Positions 31,215 to 41,954 are shown, counted from the first letter of the stretch. The stretch is 64,000 nucleotides of DNA from Aureispira anguillae (GCF_026000115.1 NZ_AP026867.1:3157716-3221715), one strand, 5' to 3'. Numbers and translations: made by a program. The notes: generated from the letters alone by a model not told the origin.

Positions 31215-33371
31215 ATGCCCCCAACGATAAAAACTATCCGTAAATTCTCTCTCATCCATTCATCAATTGTTTCTTTCTTTTTCGTTTTTTTATTGATTAG
31301 TTTAAAAAATGATCTAATAGGGCAAACACAAAACCTCGTGGGTAGTGTAAATGGAGAACCCATTACCTTCAAACAGTTGGAAGAGTACCATAAGGAATTT
31401 ATTAACAAAAGAATAACTCAAGAAAACGAATTATACGATACTTGGGATTTTTTAGTTTCGAATGCTCTTCTTCGTCAGAGTTGCAATGCAATTGGCATTG
31501 GGGTTACCCCAAAAGAAATAGAAGATTTATTGTTTGCTAGTGAAGAAAATGCTCGCATTAGCCCAATTGTTAGGCTAGAATTAGGAGATGCTCGAACGGG
31601 TCAAATTGATAGAAAAAGAATCAAAGAAACCGCTTTTTATTTTGCAAACTTTGATACCTATTCTAAAGAAGAACAACAGGCACAACTAGCCAATAAAAAG
31701 ACCTGGGATCGGCTATTAACCAAAATCAAAGAAACACGTCTCAGGAACAAATACTTTTCGCTACTAGAAAGTGGTCTATACACCCCTAAATGGGTCACAA
31801 AGTCATCCATCGCACAGAACAAGACTTCATTTAACTTTAAGTATGTCTTCATTTCATATTCCCCCTTCGACGAGCTTCCTGTTTCAGAACAAGAAATAAA
31901 AAATTACCTTACCAAAAATGCAAAAAGATACCAACAACCTCCTACTGCTAGCCTCGAATTTGTTCGCTTTCACAATCTGCTCTCTCGTTCTGATTATGTA
32001 GTTATCCCCAAAAGAATGAATGAGCTAGCAAAAGAATGGAAAACGGCAAAAAGTGATCGCTTGTTTTTATCTAAAAATGACCTAGAAATAGAGGATGGTT
32101 TTCATAAACGATCAACGATTGATGCCCCCCCAGCCATTATAGATTCTATCTTTGGAGCAAAGGAAGGCACTATTATAGGGCCTTATACTCACTTTGATAA
32201 CTCTAAAATAACCAAAGTAATTCAACGAGTGCAATTACCCGACTCTGTCCGTGCTCGTCACATCCTTATCCCTATTCCTAAAGATGGGGATATAGTGCAA
32301 GTCAAAAGACATTTAGATTCTTTGAGACAACTTATTCTTGATCAGAAAATAACTTTTGAAGCAGCTGCCCTAAGATATAGTCAAGATGAGACTAGAACAA
32401 CAGGAGGCGATCTAGGTTTTGTAATACAGGATGGACACTTTACCAAAAAATTAGAAAATTACTTATTCTCTCCTCGTCCAAAAGAGGCCTTAGATTTGAT
32501 TTTAACGCCATTGGGATGGCACCTTATTCAAATAACAGATAGAAAATTTGCAACAAAATCAGAGGGAGTTCATATCGCCACGATTACTCTTCCCTCTCTC
32601 CCTAGCAAAAAAAAATCAGATGCTCTTTTAGCACGAGCCAAGCGTTTTATCCAAAACAACCGAACTCTTAACGATTTTAGAAAAGCAGCCCAACAACAAA
32701 ATTTATCCATAGGTTATGCTTATGACATAGCACCTAACGACTATAGGGTTGCAAATTTAGGTGCCAATTCATCTATAGCAGAACTTATTAAGTGGGTACA
32801 TACTGAAGCCAAAGTAGGTGAGGTTGCCTCAAAGCCTTATATGACCTATAACAGGTGGGAGGTATTCCACAATGACAGTACTAAGGTTGTAAAAGAATTT
32901 ATCGTTCCTGTTCTTGTTTTTTTGGGAGAAGAAGGAAAGGCTAACTTGATGACACCTAACAATAAATTGATTGTTAAGTATCTATTGCGCCACGAAAAAA
33001 AGAAGGCACTTGTTGCCTCTCAAATTAAAGGACTCACATTAGATGAGATTGCCAAACTTTATAATGTGCCATTAAACAATGCTAAATCTTTTAACGTTAA
33101 GGCTTCTGAGTTTATAAATTGGAGGTTTGGAGCTCCCGTAGGGGCAGTAGTTGCCATTTCGAAAAAAGGAGAACCCTCTAATCCCATCAAAGGAAAAGAT
33201 GGGCTTTATATCATTGAACTGGAAAGTAAAGAGCCTTTAAATACTCAAGATTCTAAAAATAAAAAGCATTTTTTTTACACAAACATGATGAGTAACTGGT
33301 ATTCTAATGCTAAAAAGAGGGCGGATATAAAAGATTATCGATTAGAGCATCTACTCATTAAACAGCACTAA
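31215..33371 (+). CDS. Periplasmic SurA/PpiD-like parvulin peptidyl-prolyl isomerase
   Basis: 718 residues from ATG 31,215 (a TTG at 31,194 is an alternative), giving a signal peptide that ends near IGQTQ. The N-terminal chaperone region (VNGEPITFKQLEEY) is followed by a parvulin domain at about 344-445: VRARHILIPIP, AAALRYSQDETRTTGGDLGF and LGWHLIQITDRK. A long C-terminal part follows. SurA-type proteins help outer-membrane barrels fold. A TPR protein gene follows 53 bases on and may form an operon with it. The upstream gap 30,844-31,214 shows no gene, only a weak P-like palindrome trace near 30,965. Confidence 0.85.
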   Translation: MPPTIKTIRKFSLIHSSIVSFFFVFLLISLKNDLIGQTQNLVGSVNGEPITFKQLEEYHKEFINKRITQENELYDTWDFLVSNALLRQSCNAIGIGVTPKEIEDLLFASEENARISPIVRLELGDARTGQIDRKRIKETAFYFANFDTYSKEEQQAQLANKKTWDRLLTKIKETRLRNKYFSLLESGLYTPKWVTKSSIAQNKTSFNFKYVFISYSPFDELPVSEQEIKNYLTKNAKRYQQPPTASLEFVRFHNLLSRSDYVVIPKRMNELAKEWKTAKSDRLFLSKNDLEIEDGFHKRSTIDAPPAIIDSIFGAKEGTIIGPYTHFDNSKITKVIQRVQLPDSVRARHILIPIPKDGDIVQVKRHLDSLRQLILDQKITFEAAALRYSQDETRTTGGDLGFVIQDGHFTKKLENYLFSPRPKEALDLILTPLGWHLIQITDRKFATKSEGVHIATITLPSLPSKKKSDALLARAKRFIQNNRTLNDFRKAAQQQNLSIGYAYDIAPNDYRVANLGANSSIAELIKWVHTEAKVGEVASKPYMTYNRWEVFHNDSTKVVKEFIVPVLVFLGEEGKANLMTPNNKLIVKYLLRHEKKKALVASQIKGLTLDEIAKLYNVPLNNAKSFNVKASEFINWRFGAPVGAVVAISKKGEPSNPIKGKDGLYIIELESKEPLNTQDSKNKKHFFYTNMMSNWYSNAKKRADIKDYRLEHLLIKQH

Positions 33372-33424
33372 GTACACTGTAACAAAAATTTATGCTCAAC
33401 GCATAGGTCAAAAATTATAAATAA

Positions 33425-34039
33425 ATGAGATTCTTTATAACCTTAAGTTTTATTTTCTTTGCCGCTCCTATTTTTTCACAAAAAGAAAACCTTGCTGTAA
33501 CGAATGAAGCCGCAGCCAATGAAGCCATCTTTTTAGCAGAATCCTATTTTAGAGAAGACTCTTTTGAATTGGCTTTTAATGGTCGAGATAGTCGTTCTCC
33601 CTCTATTCCTAATTTTTTAGGATTTAAGGATATTATTGAACAATACAAAGACACCAAGGCCGCTAATCTTGCCTATCGTTATGCTGGGGTCTGTTTATTA
33701 AACATGGGTGCCTATACAGAGGCCATTGGCTATTTGTCTAATTTCCAGACTAAGGATCCTTTTCTTCAAATAACAAACGATGGATTAATTGGAGATGCTT
33801 ATGCTGAACTCAATGATTTTCAAACTGCGCTTAAATACTATACCCAAGCCATCAATGGCGAAAAGGATGAAATGCTTACGCCCTATTTTTTGTATAAAAT
33901 TGGGTTGCTAATGGAAATTCATTTTAAAGACTTAAAAAAGGCAAAAAAATACTATCAAAAAATTAGTAACAACTACCCCACTTTTGCAGAACGACAAAAT
34001 ATTGAAGCGGATCTAATTCGGATAACAGGAGATTATTAA
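33425..34039 (+). CDS. Exported TPR protein
   Basis: 204 residues with a signal peptide (cleavage near PIFSQ). Residues ~75-190 form three or four TPR-like helix pairs (AANLAYRYAGVCLLNMGAYT, GDAYAELNDFQTALKYYTQA, KKAKKYYQKISNNYPTF). This type is common in Bacteroidota beside folding or outer-membrane biogenesis genes. It follows the SurA-like gene closely. The role is probably as a scaffold in the periplasm; the partner is unknown. Confidence 0.75.
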   Translation: MRFFITLSFIFFAAPIFSQKENLAVTNEAAANEAIFLAESYFREDSFELAFNGRDSRSPSIPNFLGFKDIIEQYKDTKAANLAYRYAGVCLLNMGAYTEAIGYLSNFQTKDPFLQITNDGLIGDAYAELNDFQTALKYYTQAINGEKDEMLTPYFLYKIGLLMEIHFKDLKKAKKYYQKISNNYPTFAERQNIEADLIRITGDY

Positions 34040-34619
34040 TGCTCTGTTTACAAAAAACACTCAAAATAAAATCAGCAAATTATTATACAACAGTCTAACT
34101 ATCACCACTAAGCATCATCACCTGAATAAATCCTTCTCATTATTCTTTTAATTTTATTTTGCAACGTACTCACATATAAGTAAACAATTATATATATTTG
34201 AGGCATTTAACGCAATCATACTCCGTTATTTTTTTGTTTTTTTTGCAAAAAAGCAAAAAAACATCTTGTGGTTTTCAATGGAGTAATGACACAAATAAAA
34301 CCTGTTTTAAAAGCAATAAATGAATCTATATTTTACCCTAATCGTATTTGTCCAATTATTTATTCTTCTTCTAAAGAACAATTGTTTTGTTGAGAAAACA
34401 TCTATACTCAACCTATTCCTCCACTCCCCACACAGAACATTAAATAGAACGCTATAATCCATCTAACATTAATCTAGGGTAATGCATTATCCTCATAGCT
34501 TCTCTATAATTAATCTAAATTAAAATAAAATAAATACAGGTAGCTAATACAAGCCCCCTCCCCTGTCCTCTGTCCTTATCTAGCAGATTACTCAATATTC
34601 AAACACTATAAAAAAGATA
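34040..34619. other. 580-base gap with no recognisable gene
   Basis: Strongly AT-rich; no frame reads as protein, and no RNA gene or clear repeat was found. Any promoter of the following gene must lie here, but I found no well-spaced motif pair. Confidence 0.4.
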
Positions 34620-35774
34620 ATGAAGAAAGAAATAAAGACTATAGGTATTATAGGCATGGGCTCGGTAGGAACCTCCATTGCTTACCTTCTGCAAAAAGCC
34701 AATTTGAATATAATTGCATTTAAACCAAAGGCTAAAACATATCGACAATTAATGCAAGATGGGAAAATAAAAATTATTAATAAAACAACTCCTAATGCAC
34801 CTTCTTCAACTGGGCAATTAAACATCAACATTACGGACTCTTTGCTAGAGTTGGTCAATCACTCGGATTTGATCCTCAATTGTTGTTTGTTCCCCCAAAG
34901 TTCAGACACCTATCATTTTAACCCTTATCAAAAGGCAATACTCAAGAAAAAAAACACCCCCATTTTAGCTTTTCCTGGCACCTTAGGTTCAACGTGGTTT
35001 ATCGGCTTAGGAAAAATAGAAGTAGGGCTAATTGGTTATTCTCCCGTTTTTTCAACAAAAGAAAACACCCTGCCCTCTTCTGCTGGCTTAACCATAAAAC
35101 TACTGGATTTTAAATCTAGAATCCCTTTGGCTCATGATGATCCTAATACTCGTTTATATCTATTGGATTTTTTTAACAAACACCTTAAGTTTAAAGATAA
35201 GGTGCCTACATTTATCGATGGAGGTTCTTGCCTTCAAACGGCTCTAAGTTCTCCTATTTCAACCATCAATGCAGCTGCTATTTGTAATAAAGCTCAACAG
35301 CTTATTGACTCCAATGGTCAAGCGATCAAAGGAGCAATATATGCCTTAGAGGAGGAATATTCGCAACTTTTCCAAAATGCATTCCAAGAACAACTAAACG
35401 TTGCCAATGCATTGGATCTTTTTAATCTTCCCACTATAAAAGATTGGTTAAGCAATCGAAAAAACAACCTACAATCCAATTGTGTCACTGACATGTTACA
35501 CCAAACCTACAAAAATAAAATCATAGCAATTTCAGGAACAGATCGTCGCATCACAGAATCTTACTATGCGCTCTTGTTCTTCAAAACATTTGCTCAAACC
35601 TTGGGTATTCAAGTCCCTGCTACAGAAATTTTAATTACCCAAATCAAACAATTACAACAAGCACTAAGCAAAAGTTACGCTTTTCAAGACATAGACTTAG
35701 CGCTTCAAAATGCAGCGTTGCACTATGCAAAAAATATTCTAAGCAAAAGAGAAATTGGAGAGTTGGTCATTTAA
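34620..35774 (+). CDS. Opine/octopine dehydrogenase-like NAD(P)-binding protein
   Basis: 384 residues. A Rossmann start TIGIIGMGSVGTSIAYLLQK (about 7-26) is followed by SDLILNCCLFPQSSDTYHF, FPGTLGSTWF and a helical C-terminal half, the layout of the NAD/octopine-nopaline dehydrogenase family, which reductively joins amino acids with keto acids. Length fits. In some bacteria such enzymes make opine metallophores, but no nicotianamine-synthase-like gene is nearby, so substrate and purpose remain open. It ends at a bidirectional hairpin. Confidence 0.65.
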   Translation: MKKEIKTIGIIGMGSVGTSIAYLLQKANLNIIAFKPKAKTYRQLMQDGKIKIINKTTPNAPSSTGQLNINITDSLLELVNHSDLILNCCLFPQSSDTYHFNPYQKAILKKKNTPILAFPGTLGSTWFIGLGKIEVGLIGYSPVFSTKENTLPSSAGLTIKLLDFKSRIPLAHDDPNTRLYLLDFFNKHLKFKDKVPTFIDGGSCLQTALSSPISTINAAAICNKAQQLIDSNGQAIKGAIYALEEEYSQLFQNAFQEQLNVANALDLFNLPTIKDWLSNRKNNLQSNCVTDMLHQTYKNKIIAISGTDRRITESYYALLFFKTFAQTLGIQVPATEILITQIKQLQQALSKSYAFQDIDLALQNAALHYAKNILSKREIGELVI

Positions 35775-35812
35775 GTGCTAAAACAACTACTAAAACGTAG
35801 CACGATTAACGT

Positions 35813-35868
35813 AAAATACCTTTATTTGAATATGTATGGAGTCTACGATGTTCAAATAAAGGTATTTT
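35813..35868. terminator. Bidirectional hairpin terminator
   Basis: Perfect 18-base arms (35,813-35,830 and 35,851-35,868) with a 20-base loop, between two convergent genes and flanked by A/T runs on both sides. Confidence 0.65.
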
Positions 35869-35898
35869 AAGTTAATTTTTCATCCTATATTCAGAATG

Positions 35899-36684
35899 TT
35901 AGGGTATTACTGTATAACTAAAAGGTTGACTCTTTACACTGTTGATACTATCTGTGTCTACCCAAAAAACAGTCGTTGAACTAGCAGACCCTACAACTCC
36001 CTGATGCTCAAAACCTAACTTAAAAGGAATAGAATCCATTGGAGGAACATCTACATAATGTCTTATTACAGAGGATGAGTAGCAGAGTAAGTTTGTTTTA
36101 GGAAAAATATACCAAGCAGCAGGATTTCTATATTCATTGGTTCTGGCCCACTCTACCCTTATTGGAGTTGAATTATCATTCGCCACCCAAACAAGATGAC
36201 TATAGTCAAAAACACTTGTACTATATCCTGTTTGATTGGCAGCAGATGCTAGATTGAGCCTAAAATAACTTGCCAATGTTGTAAAGGTATACTGTACTGT
36301 TTGAATAGTAAGTTGAGGATTGGTAACATCATAAAAATCAATTTTACCACCTCCTTTTCCTACCTTTCCATTCGGCATCATGGTTAGCGTCACCTCCACA
36401 GAGCTGTTAGCAAGAATATTCAAACGACCAGTGCTGCTTGCAGTCCCATTAATATCATAAGTCCACCCTGTGATGTTTTGCAAATCCGTTCGCTCCCATT
36501 CAATTGTTGCATCTTGATTACTTGTATTTTTAACAACAACCTTGAACATAATAGGATTGCTAGCCAATCCTGTTTTGGCTATCGATGTTTCAGACAAAGA
36601 AACTTGAACGGGGTCAGGTGGAGAAGTGCAGGCTACTAATAAGGTAAAAATCATTAGCACAAAATAATAATACGTCTTTTTCAT
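35899..36684 (-). CDS. Lipoprotein of unknown function
   Basis: 261 residues with a lipobox (LLVACTS, Cys19). The mature part appears to be two beta-sandwich domains of about 110 residues, each with an I(E/R)WERT/WARTN...GW/AWY pattern (EWERTDLQNITGWTYD, EWARTNEYRNPAAWYIFP), so an internal duplication is likely. No enzyme motif. Probably a surface or periplasmic protein anchored in a membrane. Confidence 0.65.
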   Translation of the reverse strand: MKKTYYYFVLMIFTLLVACTSPPDPVQVSLSETSIAKTGLASNPIMFKVVVKNTSNQDATIEWERTDLQNITGWTYDINGTASSTGRLNILANSSVEVTLTMMPNGKVGKGGGKIDFYDVTNPQLTIQTVQYTFTTLASYFRLNLASAANQTGYSTSVFDYSHLVWVANDNSTPIRVEWARTNEYRNPAAWYIFPKTNLLCYSSSVIRHYVDVPPMDSIPFKLGFEHQGVVGSASSTTVFWVDTDSINSVKSQPFSYTVIP

Positions 36685-36855
36685 TGGTATATTTTTCTGG
36701 GGGATAACAGATTCTTACAGATACAATATATTGAAATTCAAGTAAAATACAAACTAAAACTGGCATTAAAACGTATTTTAATGCCAATTAGATTAAAAAC
36801 TTCCTTGCTATTCACTAAAGCAGAACGTTATTTAACAATGATTATCGTTATACTT

Positions 36856-37413
36856 TTATTTCAACCACTTGATGTTGCAACCAGCACTTGGATATTGTTT
36901 TTCTGTCACTGCTTCTCCTGCCAATAAAGCATCAATAGCTGCTCTTAAATCTTCTCCCGTCACAGGCACATCTGTATTGGGTCTAGACGCACACAACCGA
37001 CCTCTATAACGCAATTTTAAATCTACATCAAACACATAAAAATCTGGCGTACAAGCGGCATCATAAGCCTTGGCAACCACCTGAGTTGCGTCGTACAAAT
37101 AAGGAAATGGATAACCAACCTCTGCTGCCAATGCTTTCATCTTTTCAGGGCTATCTTGCGGATAATTTTCTACATCGTTAGAACTAATGGCAACAAAAGA
37201 TACCCCTTTAGCCATATACTCCTTAGATAGCGCTACTAATTCTTCATTGATGTGCAATACATAAGGACAATGATTGCAGGTAAACATTACCACCGTAGCC
37301 TTATCTGATTTCAGTTCGTCCAAACTAATTTCTTTACCGCTCACGGTGTCCAAAAGTGCAAAATCAGGCGCCTCCATTCCCAATGGAAGCATATTAGATT
37401 CTGTAAGTGCCAT
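36856..37413 (-). CDS. Thioredoxin-like peroxiredoxin-family protein (PRX-like 1)
   Basis: 185 residues: N-terminal MLPLGMEAPDFALLDTVSGK, then FTCNHCPYVLHINEELV with the CxxC redox pair (about 50-53), DSPEKMKALAAEVGYPFPYL and the cis-proline region ACTPDFYVFD. This is the AhpC/TSA-related PRX-like 1 subgroup, soluble and without a signal peptide. It probably reduces disulfides or peroxides in the cytosol. It lies 26 bases downstream of the endonuclease/phosphatase gene and could be co-transcribed with it. Confidence 0.85.
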   Translation of the reverse strand: MALTESNMLPLGMEAPDFALLDTVSGKEISLDELKSDKATVVMFTCNHCPYVLHINEELVALSKEYMAKGVSFVAISSNDVENYPQDSPEKMKALAAEVGYPFPYLYDATQVVAKAYDAACTPDFYVFDVDLKLRYRGRLCASRPNTDVPVTGEDLRAAIDALLAGEAVTEKQYPSAGCNIKWLK

Positions 37414-37439
37414 ACTTTATTGTTATTTATTTTATGCTG

Positions 37440-38462
37440 TTAATATTTTTCATTCTTTGAATCCTCCTCTCGAACAGGATCTAATTCTATAGTCGCTACT
37501 ACCTGAGCATGATCTGATTCCCAACAATTGATTTCTTTATTAGCAAAGGTTTGGTCGACAATATGATCGTTAAAGGTACGAACATAAACGACTCTTCCTA
37601 TACGATTCGGGTTTTCTTTTACCAATTCTTGGCTAACCATGATATGATCCAAACTTTCGTAATGACCATTATGAATATGGGTATAATAAACATCCTTAGA
37701 AGATTGTCTCGCCTGTATATCCTTGACATGATACAACAAAATATCCCACAATTTTTTCTTTTGTTCAAACGACCAATAACGTGGAGGTGCCTGTCCCGAA
37801 ATAATCTGTGTGGTCACAGAGGTATGCGTATCGTTTAAATCGCCTAAAGTAATAACAGGAGTGGTTCTATTTTTTAAGCTTTCCAGCAAAATCGCTCGTA
37901 AGGCATTCGCTTCAGAAGCTCTAAGCAGCAAAGAACGAGCTTCTCCCTTTGATATTTCCAATGGATCATGACGATCAACATTATCAGGAATCAATGGGCG
38001 CTTAGATTTTAGGTGCGCTACAAAAACCGTCAAGTTTATCCCCGAAGGCAATTCAACCATTGCTTTTAGAACAGGTCTAGAGAATTCAGTAAAAGGAACC
38101 ACCAAGCCCTCTACTTCCAATTGTTCTGGAAAATCTGAATAAACAGTGTACGATGTAATGGGGTATCTAGAAACAATTGCTACTGCTGGGCTTCCTCCTT
38201 TTCTTGCTCCCATAACTACCGCTGCCCCTTTATACAAAGGGTGTTCTTTTATGACTTCTCGCAATGCTTCCTCATCAAACAATTCTTGAAAACCAATAAT
38301 ATCAGCATCCATTTTTGTTAACTGATCTGAGATCCAAGCTTTTTTCTTTCGGTATTCTTCTATCGTATAACTTCGTTTGCCATAAAACTTTTTATTGGGC
38401 AATACCAGATTTAATAAATTAAAAGAAGCAACTTTTAGATTTTTTTTCTCGTTGGAATTCAT
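37440..38462 (-). CDS. Endonuclease/exonuclease/phosphatase (EEP) family protein
   Basis: 340 residues from ATG 38,462. EEP catalytic motifs in order: KVASFNLLNL, DIIGFQELFDEEAL, VFVAHLKSKRP, TLGDLNDTHTSVTT, SLDHIMVS and the final ESDHAQVVATIEL (SDH). Length and order fit the Mg2+-dependent DNase-I-like fold. No signal peptide, so it would act in the cytosol; the substrate (nucleic acid or a phosphorylated small molecule) cannot be told. Confidence 0.85.
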   Translation of the reverse strand: MNSNEKKNLKVASFNLLNLVLPNKKFYGKRSYTIEEYRKKKAWISDQLTKMDADIIGFQELFDEEALREVIKEHPLYKGAAVVMGARKGGSPAVAIVSRYPITSYTVYSDFPEQLEVEGLVVPFTEFSRPVLKAMVELPSGINLTVFVAHLKSKRPLIPDNVDRHDPLEISKGEARSLLLRASEANALRAILLESLKNRTTPVITLGDLNDTHTSVTTQIISGQAPPRYWSFEQKKKLWDILLYHVKDIQARQSSKDVYYTHIHNGHYESLDHIMVSQELVKENPNRIGRVVYVRTFNDHIVDQTFANKEINCWESDHAQVVATIELDPVREEDSKNEKY

Positions 38463-38654
38463 ACGCTTATTCAATTTAATAGCTTGCTAAACGCCTAAAG
38501 TAATATCGATACCTTGAAGTGGTTTAACACAGGGTTATTCAAAAAAACTTATTCAACTCATTAGCAAGCACTTAACAAAACACCATTTTATATGTTGTTG
38601 TACTTATCATTGGTTCGCTTCACACTTGATAATGAGCTGAATAAAAGGTTATTC

Positions 38655-40286
38655 TTACCTTGTAATGATGATTTTATGAGATTCTACATCTTTTTTAGTA
38701 ACAATATTAATAAAGTTTACTCCAGAACACAAATTTGAGACATCTAGTTTAAAATTTTTCGACTTTATATTGGTGTGCGATTGACATCTTTTGCCTCTAG
38801 CGTCGTATACTTCAATCGTAACCTCTTCCTTTAACATTTCTTTGAAACGAACCGTTACATAATTCTGAGCTGGATTCGGTGCTACTACAGCAGAAGGAGA
38901 TCGTTGTTTTGCCACCTTTTGAGTTGCCAACAATGGGCTATAGTTAGGTATAATGATGCACCTAGAACCATTTGTTGGTCGCCATAAAGGAACTCCAGCA
39001 GGCAATAAAGTCCCTTGGTGATCGTCCAATAATTGAGGAATATTTGCGATGCTATCGGGAAAAGGTATCACTGATTTAATTTGAATTCTTTCTTGATTGA
39101 TGTTAATAAAAAAGAAACCGCTAATCTGTTCTACATCTTGTGTCACAGAATCAATAGGTGCATAAGCTGGTCTAGGAGGAGCCCCCCAAGAACCATCGCC
39201 CAAAAATACAGCTCCCAAACTGTCGTTTCTAACCAAATCGTGATAAAGGGTATCAGCTGCTGGGTCATAAATTAGAGGATAAGTAGTCTTTAGTACATGG
39301 GCATGAGATTCGCAAGCCAAACGCACGCCATAAGTAGCAAATTCCGAAGCCCAGCAATCAATTAAGTCCGTCCGAGCCGAATAATTAGCATGTGGAACCA
39401 TGGGCTGGTGATACTGCACAATTTTCCAGTAAGGGCTATTAGAAGGTGTACTATTTTGTTGTAAATCGTTGATAAACCAGTTTTTTTGAATCACATCTGC
39501 ACAAACATCAGATGGTTCAGAATTTAGGGTGTACAAACGAAATAAATTTCCTCCAAAATTAGTCGCATAGTAAACATCTGTATTGGGTACATCAAAAAAT
39601 TGATCCAAATCTACTGCGTCTTCATGATTGCCCAAGGAATGAATAATGGGAGTCAATCGTCCATCTGGTCCTATCGACAATTCCCAATCGTCAAACCACT
39701 CCCCCCAATCGTCTTCGCTGTTGGCTGTAAAGGGAATATCATAATTTCGAATATAGTCACCTGTAAAAGCTACAAAATCTGGTCGAATTCTTGCTACAAT
39801 CGTGTTCAAATCTTGTCGGGTTTCTCGGCAACCATTGCCCCAACAAGGAGGGTCTCCTATTCCCAAAAAAGACAGTCGCTTACGAGAATCTCCCCCCGAA
39901 ATAAACGAAATAGCTTGATTAGGATCATCCGAAATGGTTCTAAAAGAATAACGTTTAGTCGCATCTCCTTGTATCGCAAAATAATAAACGGTTCCTGGTT
40001 GAAGGTTATTTAAACGAACAAAATAATGGGTATTTCCTTTATGATTAGTGCTTCTATCTACTACCTGAGACATTGCATAAGCAGCGTGATTATTAACTCC
40101 ATGATCAACCGTGTCATAATGTAAGGTTCCAACTCCTCCTGTCCATCCTAAAACAATGGTGGTCGATGGATCATCTCGATAGGTTGCTCGTACCCATTTG
40201 GCTTGCCCAATAGCTTCTTGAGCAAAAAGCAGTAGCGTTAATCCCAAGATTAAAGCTTGTAAAATAGTAGTCATTCTAAAATTCAT
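38655..40286 (-). CDS. T9SS-exported purple-acid-phosphatase-like metallophosphatase
   Basis: 543 residues: signal peptide (cleavage near AIGQA), an N-terminal FN3-like domain (about 35-115, RLNNLQPGTVYYFAI), then a metallophosphoesterase domain with GGDSRK, FTGDYIRN, SLGNHEDA, VQYHQPM and ESHAHVLK supplying the metal ligands. The C-terminal ~75 residues (VVAPNPAQNYVTVRF ... ESHKIIITR) are a type A T9SS sorting domain, so the enzyme is probably secreted or attached to the cell surface. It likely releases phosphate from external esters. Confidence 0.88.
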   Translation of the reverse strand: MNFRMTTILQALILGLTLLLFAQEAIGQAKWVRATYRDDPSTTIVLGWTGGVGTLHYDTVDHGVNNHAAYAMSQVVDRSTNHKGNTHYFVRLNNLQPGTVYYFAIQGDATKRYSFRTISDDPNQAISFISGGDSRKRLSFLGIGDPPCWGNGCRETRQDLNTIVARIRPDFVAFTGDYIRNYDIPFTANSEDDWGEWFDDWELSIGPDGRLTPIIHSLGNHEDAVDLDQFFDVPNTDVYYATNFGGNLFRLYTLNSEPSDVCADVIQKNWFINDLQQNSTPSNSPYWKIVQYHQPMVPHANYSARTDLIDCWASEFATYGVRLACESHAHVLKTTYPLIYDPAADTLYHDLVRNDSLGAVFLGDGSWGAPPRPAYAPIDSVTQDVEQISGFFFININQERIQIKSVIPFPDSIANIPQLLDDHQGTLLPAGVPLWRPTNGSRCIIIPNYSPLLATQKVAKQRSPSAVVAPNPAQNYVTVRFKEMLKEEVTIEVYDARGKRCQSHTNIKSKNFKLDVSNLCSGVNFINIVTKKDVESHKIIITR

Positions 40287-40401
40287 AGCACTAAACTTAA
40301 CTTTTTGGTTAATTGATTTTTATTAATGCTCCAAGATACTACAAAAAACTTGATTTGGGAACTTGCTTTTCTAATTCTACCGACAAGATGTATTATTTTT
40401 T

Positions 40402-41769
40402 TTACAATTCATAACTGTCGCCCAAATCAGGTATCTCAATATGATTAAAACCTCGATCAAATAGATAGTCTCTAAATTCTGCTTGGACAGGGTATTCGCC
40501 ATGTACTAAAAATAATTTTTTAAGCTGTTTTTGATTTTGCAAAAAGTTGAACAACTCGATTTGATCAGCATGTGCTGAGAAAGAAACCAATCGCTTTATC
40601 CTCGCTTTTACCTTTTTTCGTTCTCCATACAAATAGACCGTTTTTGCCCCTTTCAATAATTGCCCTCCTAAGGTTCTAGGGGCGCAATACCCCACCATCA
40701 AAATGGTATTTTTGGGGTCTTCTACCATATGAAATAAATGGCGACGTACTCGCCCTGATGTCATCATTCCAGAAGAGCTAATCACAATACAAGGTTCTTT
40801 AGATTTTGCCAATCGATTTGCCAAACCTGACCGTTTTACATAATTTAATCCTGAAAAACCAAATGGATTAGGATCCACCATCAAATAGTCGTGCAGTTGT
40901 TCATCATAACATTCTGGGTGCGTTCTAAATATATCCACGGCATTAATTGCCAAGGGGCTATCTATATAAACAGGAATTTTGGGCAATTTGCCTGCTGTTT
41001 CTAGCTGATCTAACATATAAATTAGACTTTGAGTCCTTCCTACACTAAAGGCAGGGATCAACAACTTCCCCTCATTCAAAACACAAGTTTCTCGAACAAC
41101 ATAAAGTAAATCATTTAAATCTGCGGTATAATTTTTATGAACTTTGCCGCCATAAGTAGATTCACAAATCAAATAATCCACGACTGGCATGGGAATGGGG
41201 TCTTTTAGAATTGGTCGTTCGCTTCGTCCCACATCTCCCGTAAAACCAAACAAGACAGGCTCCTCTCCTGCTTCTTCTATCTTGAGCGTAACACTTGCAG
41301 ATCCCAAAATATGCCCTGTATCCCTAAAAAATACCTCTAGTCCAATCTCTACAAAATGCCAACGCTCATAGCTCAAACCTGTAAAAAAATAAAGAGCTTG
41401 TTTAGCATCTTCGCAAGTATATAAGGGGGGATTTAACTCGTCTGCTTCGTTCTCCTGAATTTTTCCTGCATCCATCAGCATAATTGAAGCTAAACTTCGA
41501 GTAGCATGTGTGCATAAAATTTGCCCCTTAAAACCATCCCTTACCAATTTAGGTACACGACCAATATGATCGATGTGGGCATGAGAAAGGATAAGAAAAT
41601 CAATTTCTTTGGGATCAAAATGCGCCCATTGCTGATTGTAATCTCGCATATCCGTTTCATTACCTTGATACAAACCACAATCCAAAAGGATTTTATGCCC
41701 ATTTTTCAGGCTCAACAAATGACTGCTCCCCGTAACATCCCGTGCTGCACCACAAAACTTTATATTCAT
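40402..41769 (-). CDS. MBL-fold beta-CASP RNA nuclease (CPSF/YSH1-like)
   Basis: 455 residues: the metallo-beta-lactamase motif SHAHIDHIGRVPKLV (about 60), GHILGSAS and FTGDVGR, then beta-CASP motifs ESTYGGKVH, IPAFSVGRTQSLIYM, SSSGMMTSGRVRRHL, SFSAHADQIEL and VHGE. This is the bacterial relative of the mRNA 3'-end processing nucleases; a zinc-dependent RNA-processing role is likely. No unusual residues are seen. Confidence 0.9.
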   Translation of the reverse strand: MNIKFCGAARDVTGSSHLLSLKNGHKILLDCGLYQGNETDMRDYNQQWAHFDPKEIDFLILSHAHIDHIGRVPKLVRDGFKGQILCTHATRSLASIMLMDAGKIQENEADELNPPLYTCEDAKQALYFFTGLSYERWHFVEIGLEVFFRDTGHILGSASVTLKIEEAGEEPVLFGFTGDVGRSERPILKDPIPMPVVDYLICESTYGGKVHKNYTADLNDLLYVVRETCVLNEGKLLIPAFSVGRTQSLIYMLDQLETAGKLPKIPVYIDSPLAINAVDIFRTHPECYDEQLHDYLMVDPNPFGFSGLNYVKRSGLANRLAKSKEPCIVISSSGMMTSGRVRRHLFHMVEDPKNTILMVGYCAPRTLGGQLLKGAKTVYLYGERKKVKARIKRLVSFSAHADQIELFNFLQNQKQLKKLFLVHGEYPVQAEFRDYLFDRGFNHIEIPDLGDSYEL

Positions 41770-41954
41770 ATTGGGTAGTTTTTAATTTAGAAGATAAACC
41801 GTTATTGCTCTTAGCATCAACAAAGTTTAAAGTAAGGTTTTTTTTTCAATCGCAAATAGTTAATGCAAAAATATTCTAAAGCTTCAATTAAATTCCAATC
41901 AATCTCACTTTTTTCATAGCTTTGCAGGTCAGCGAAAGAAGCGAAGAAAAAACT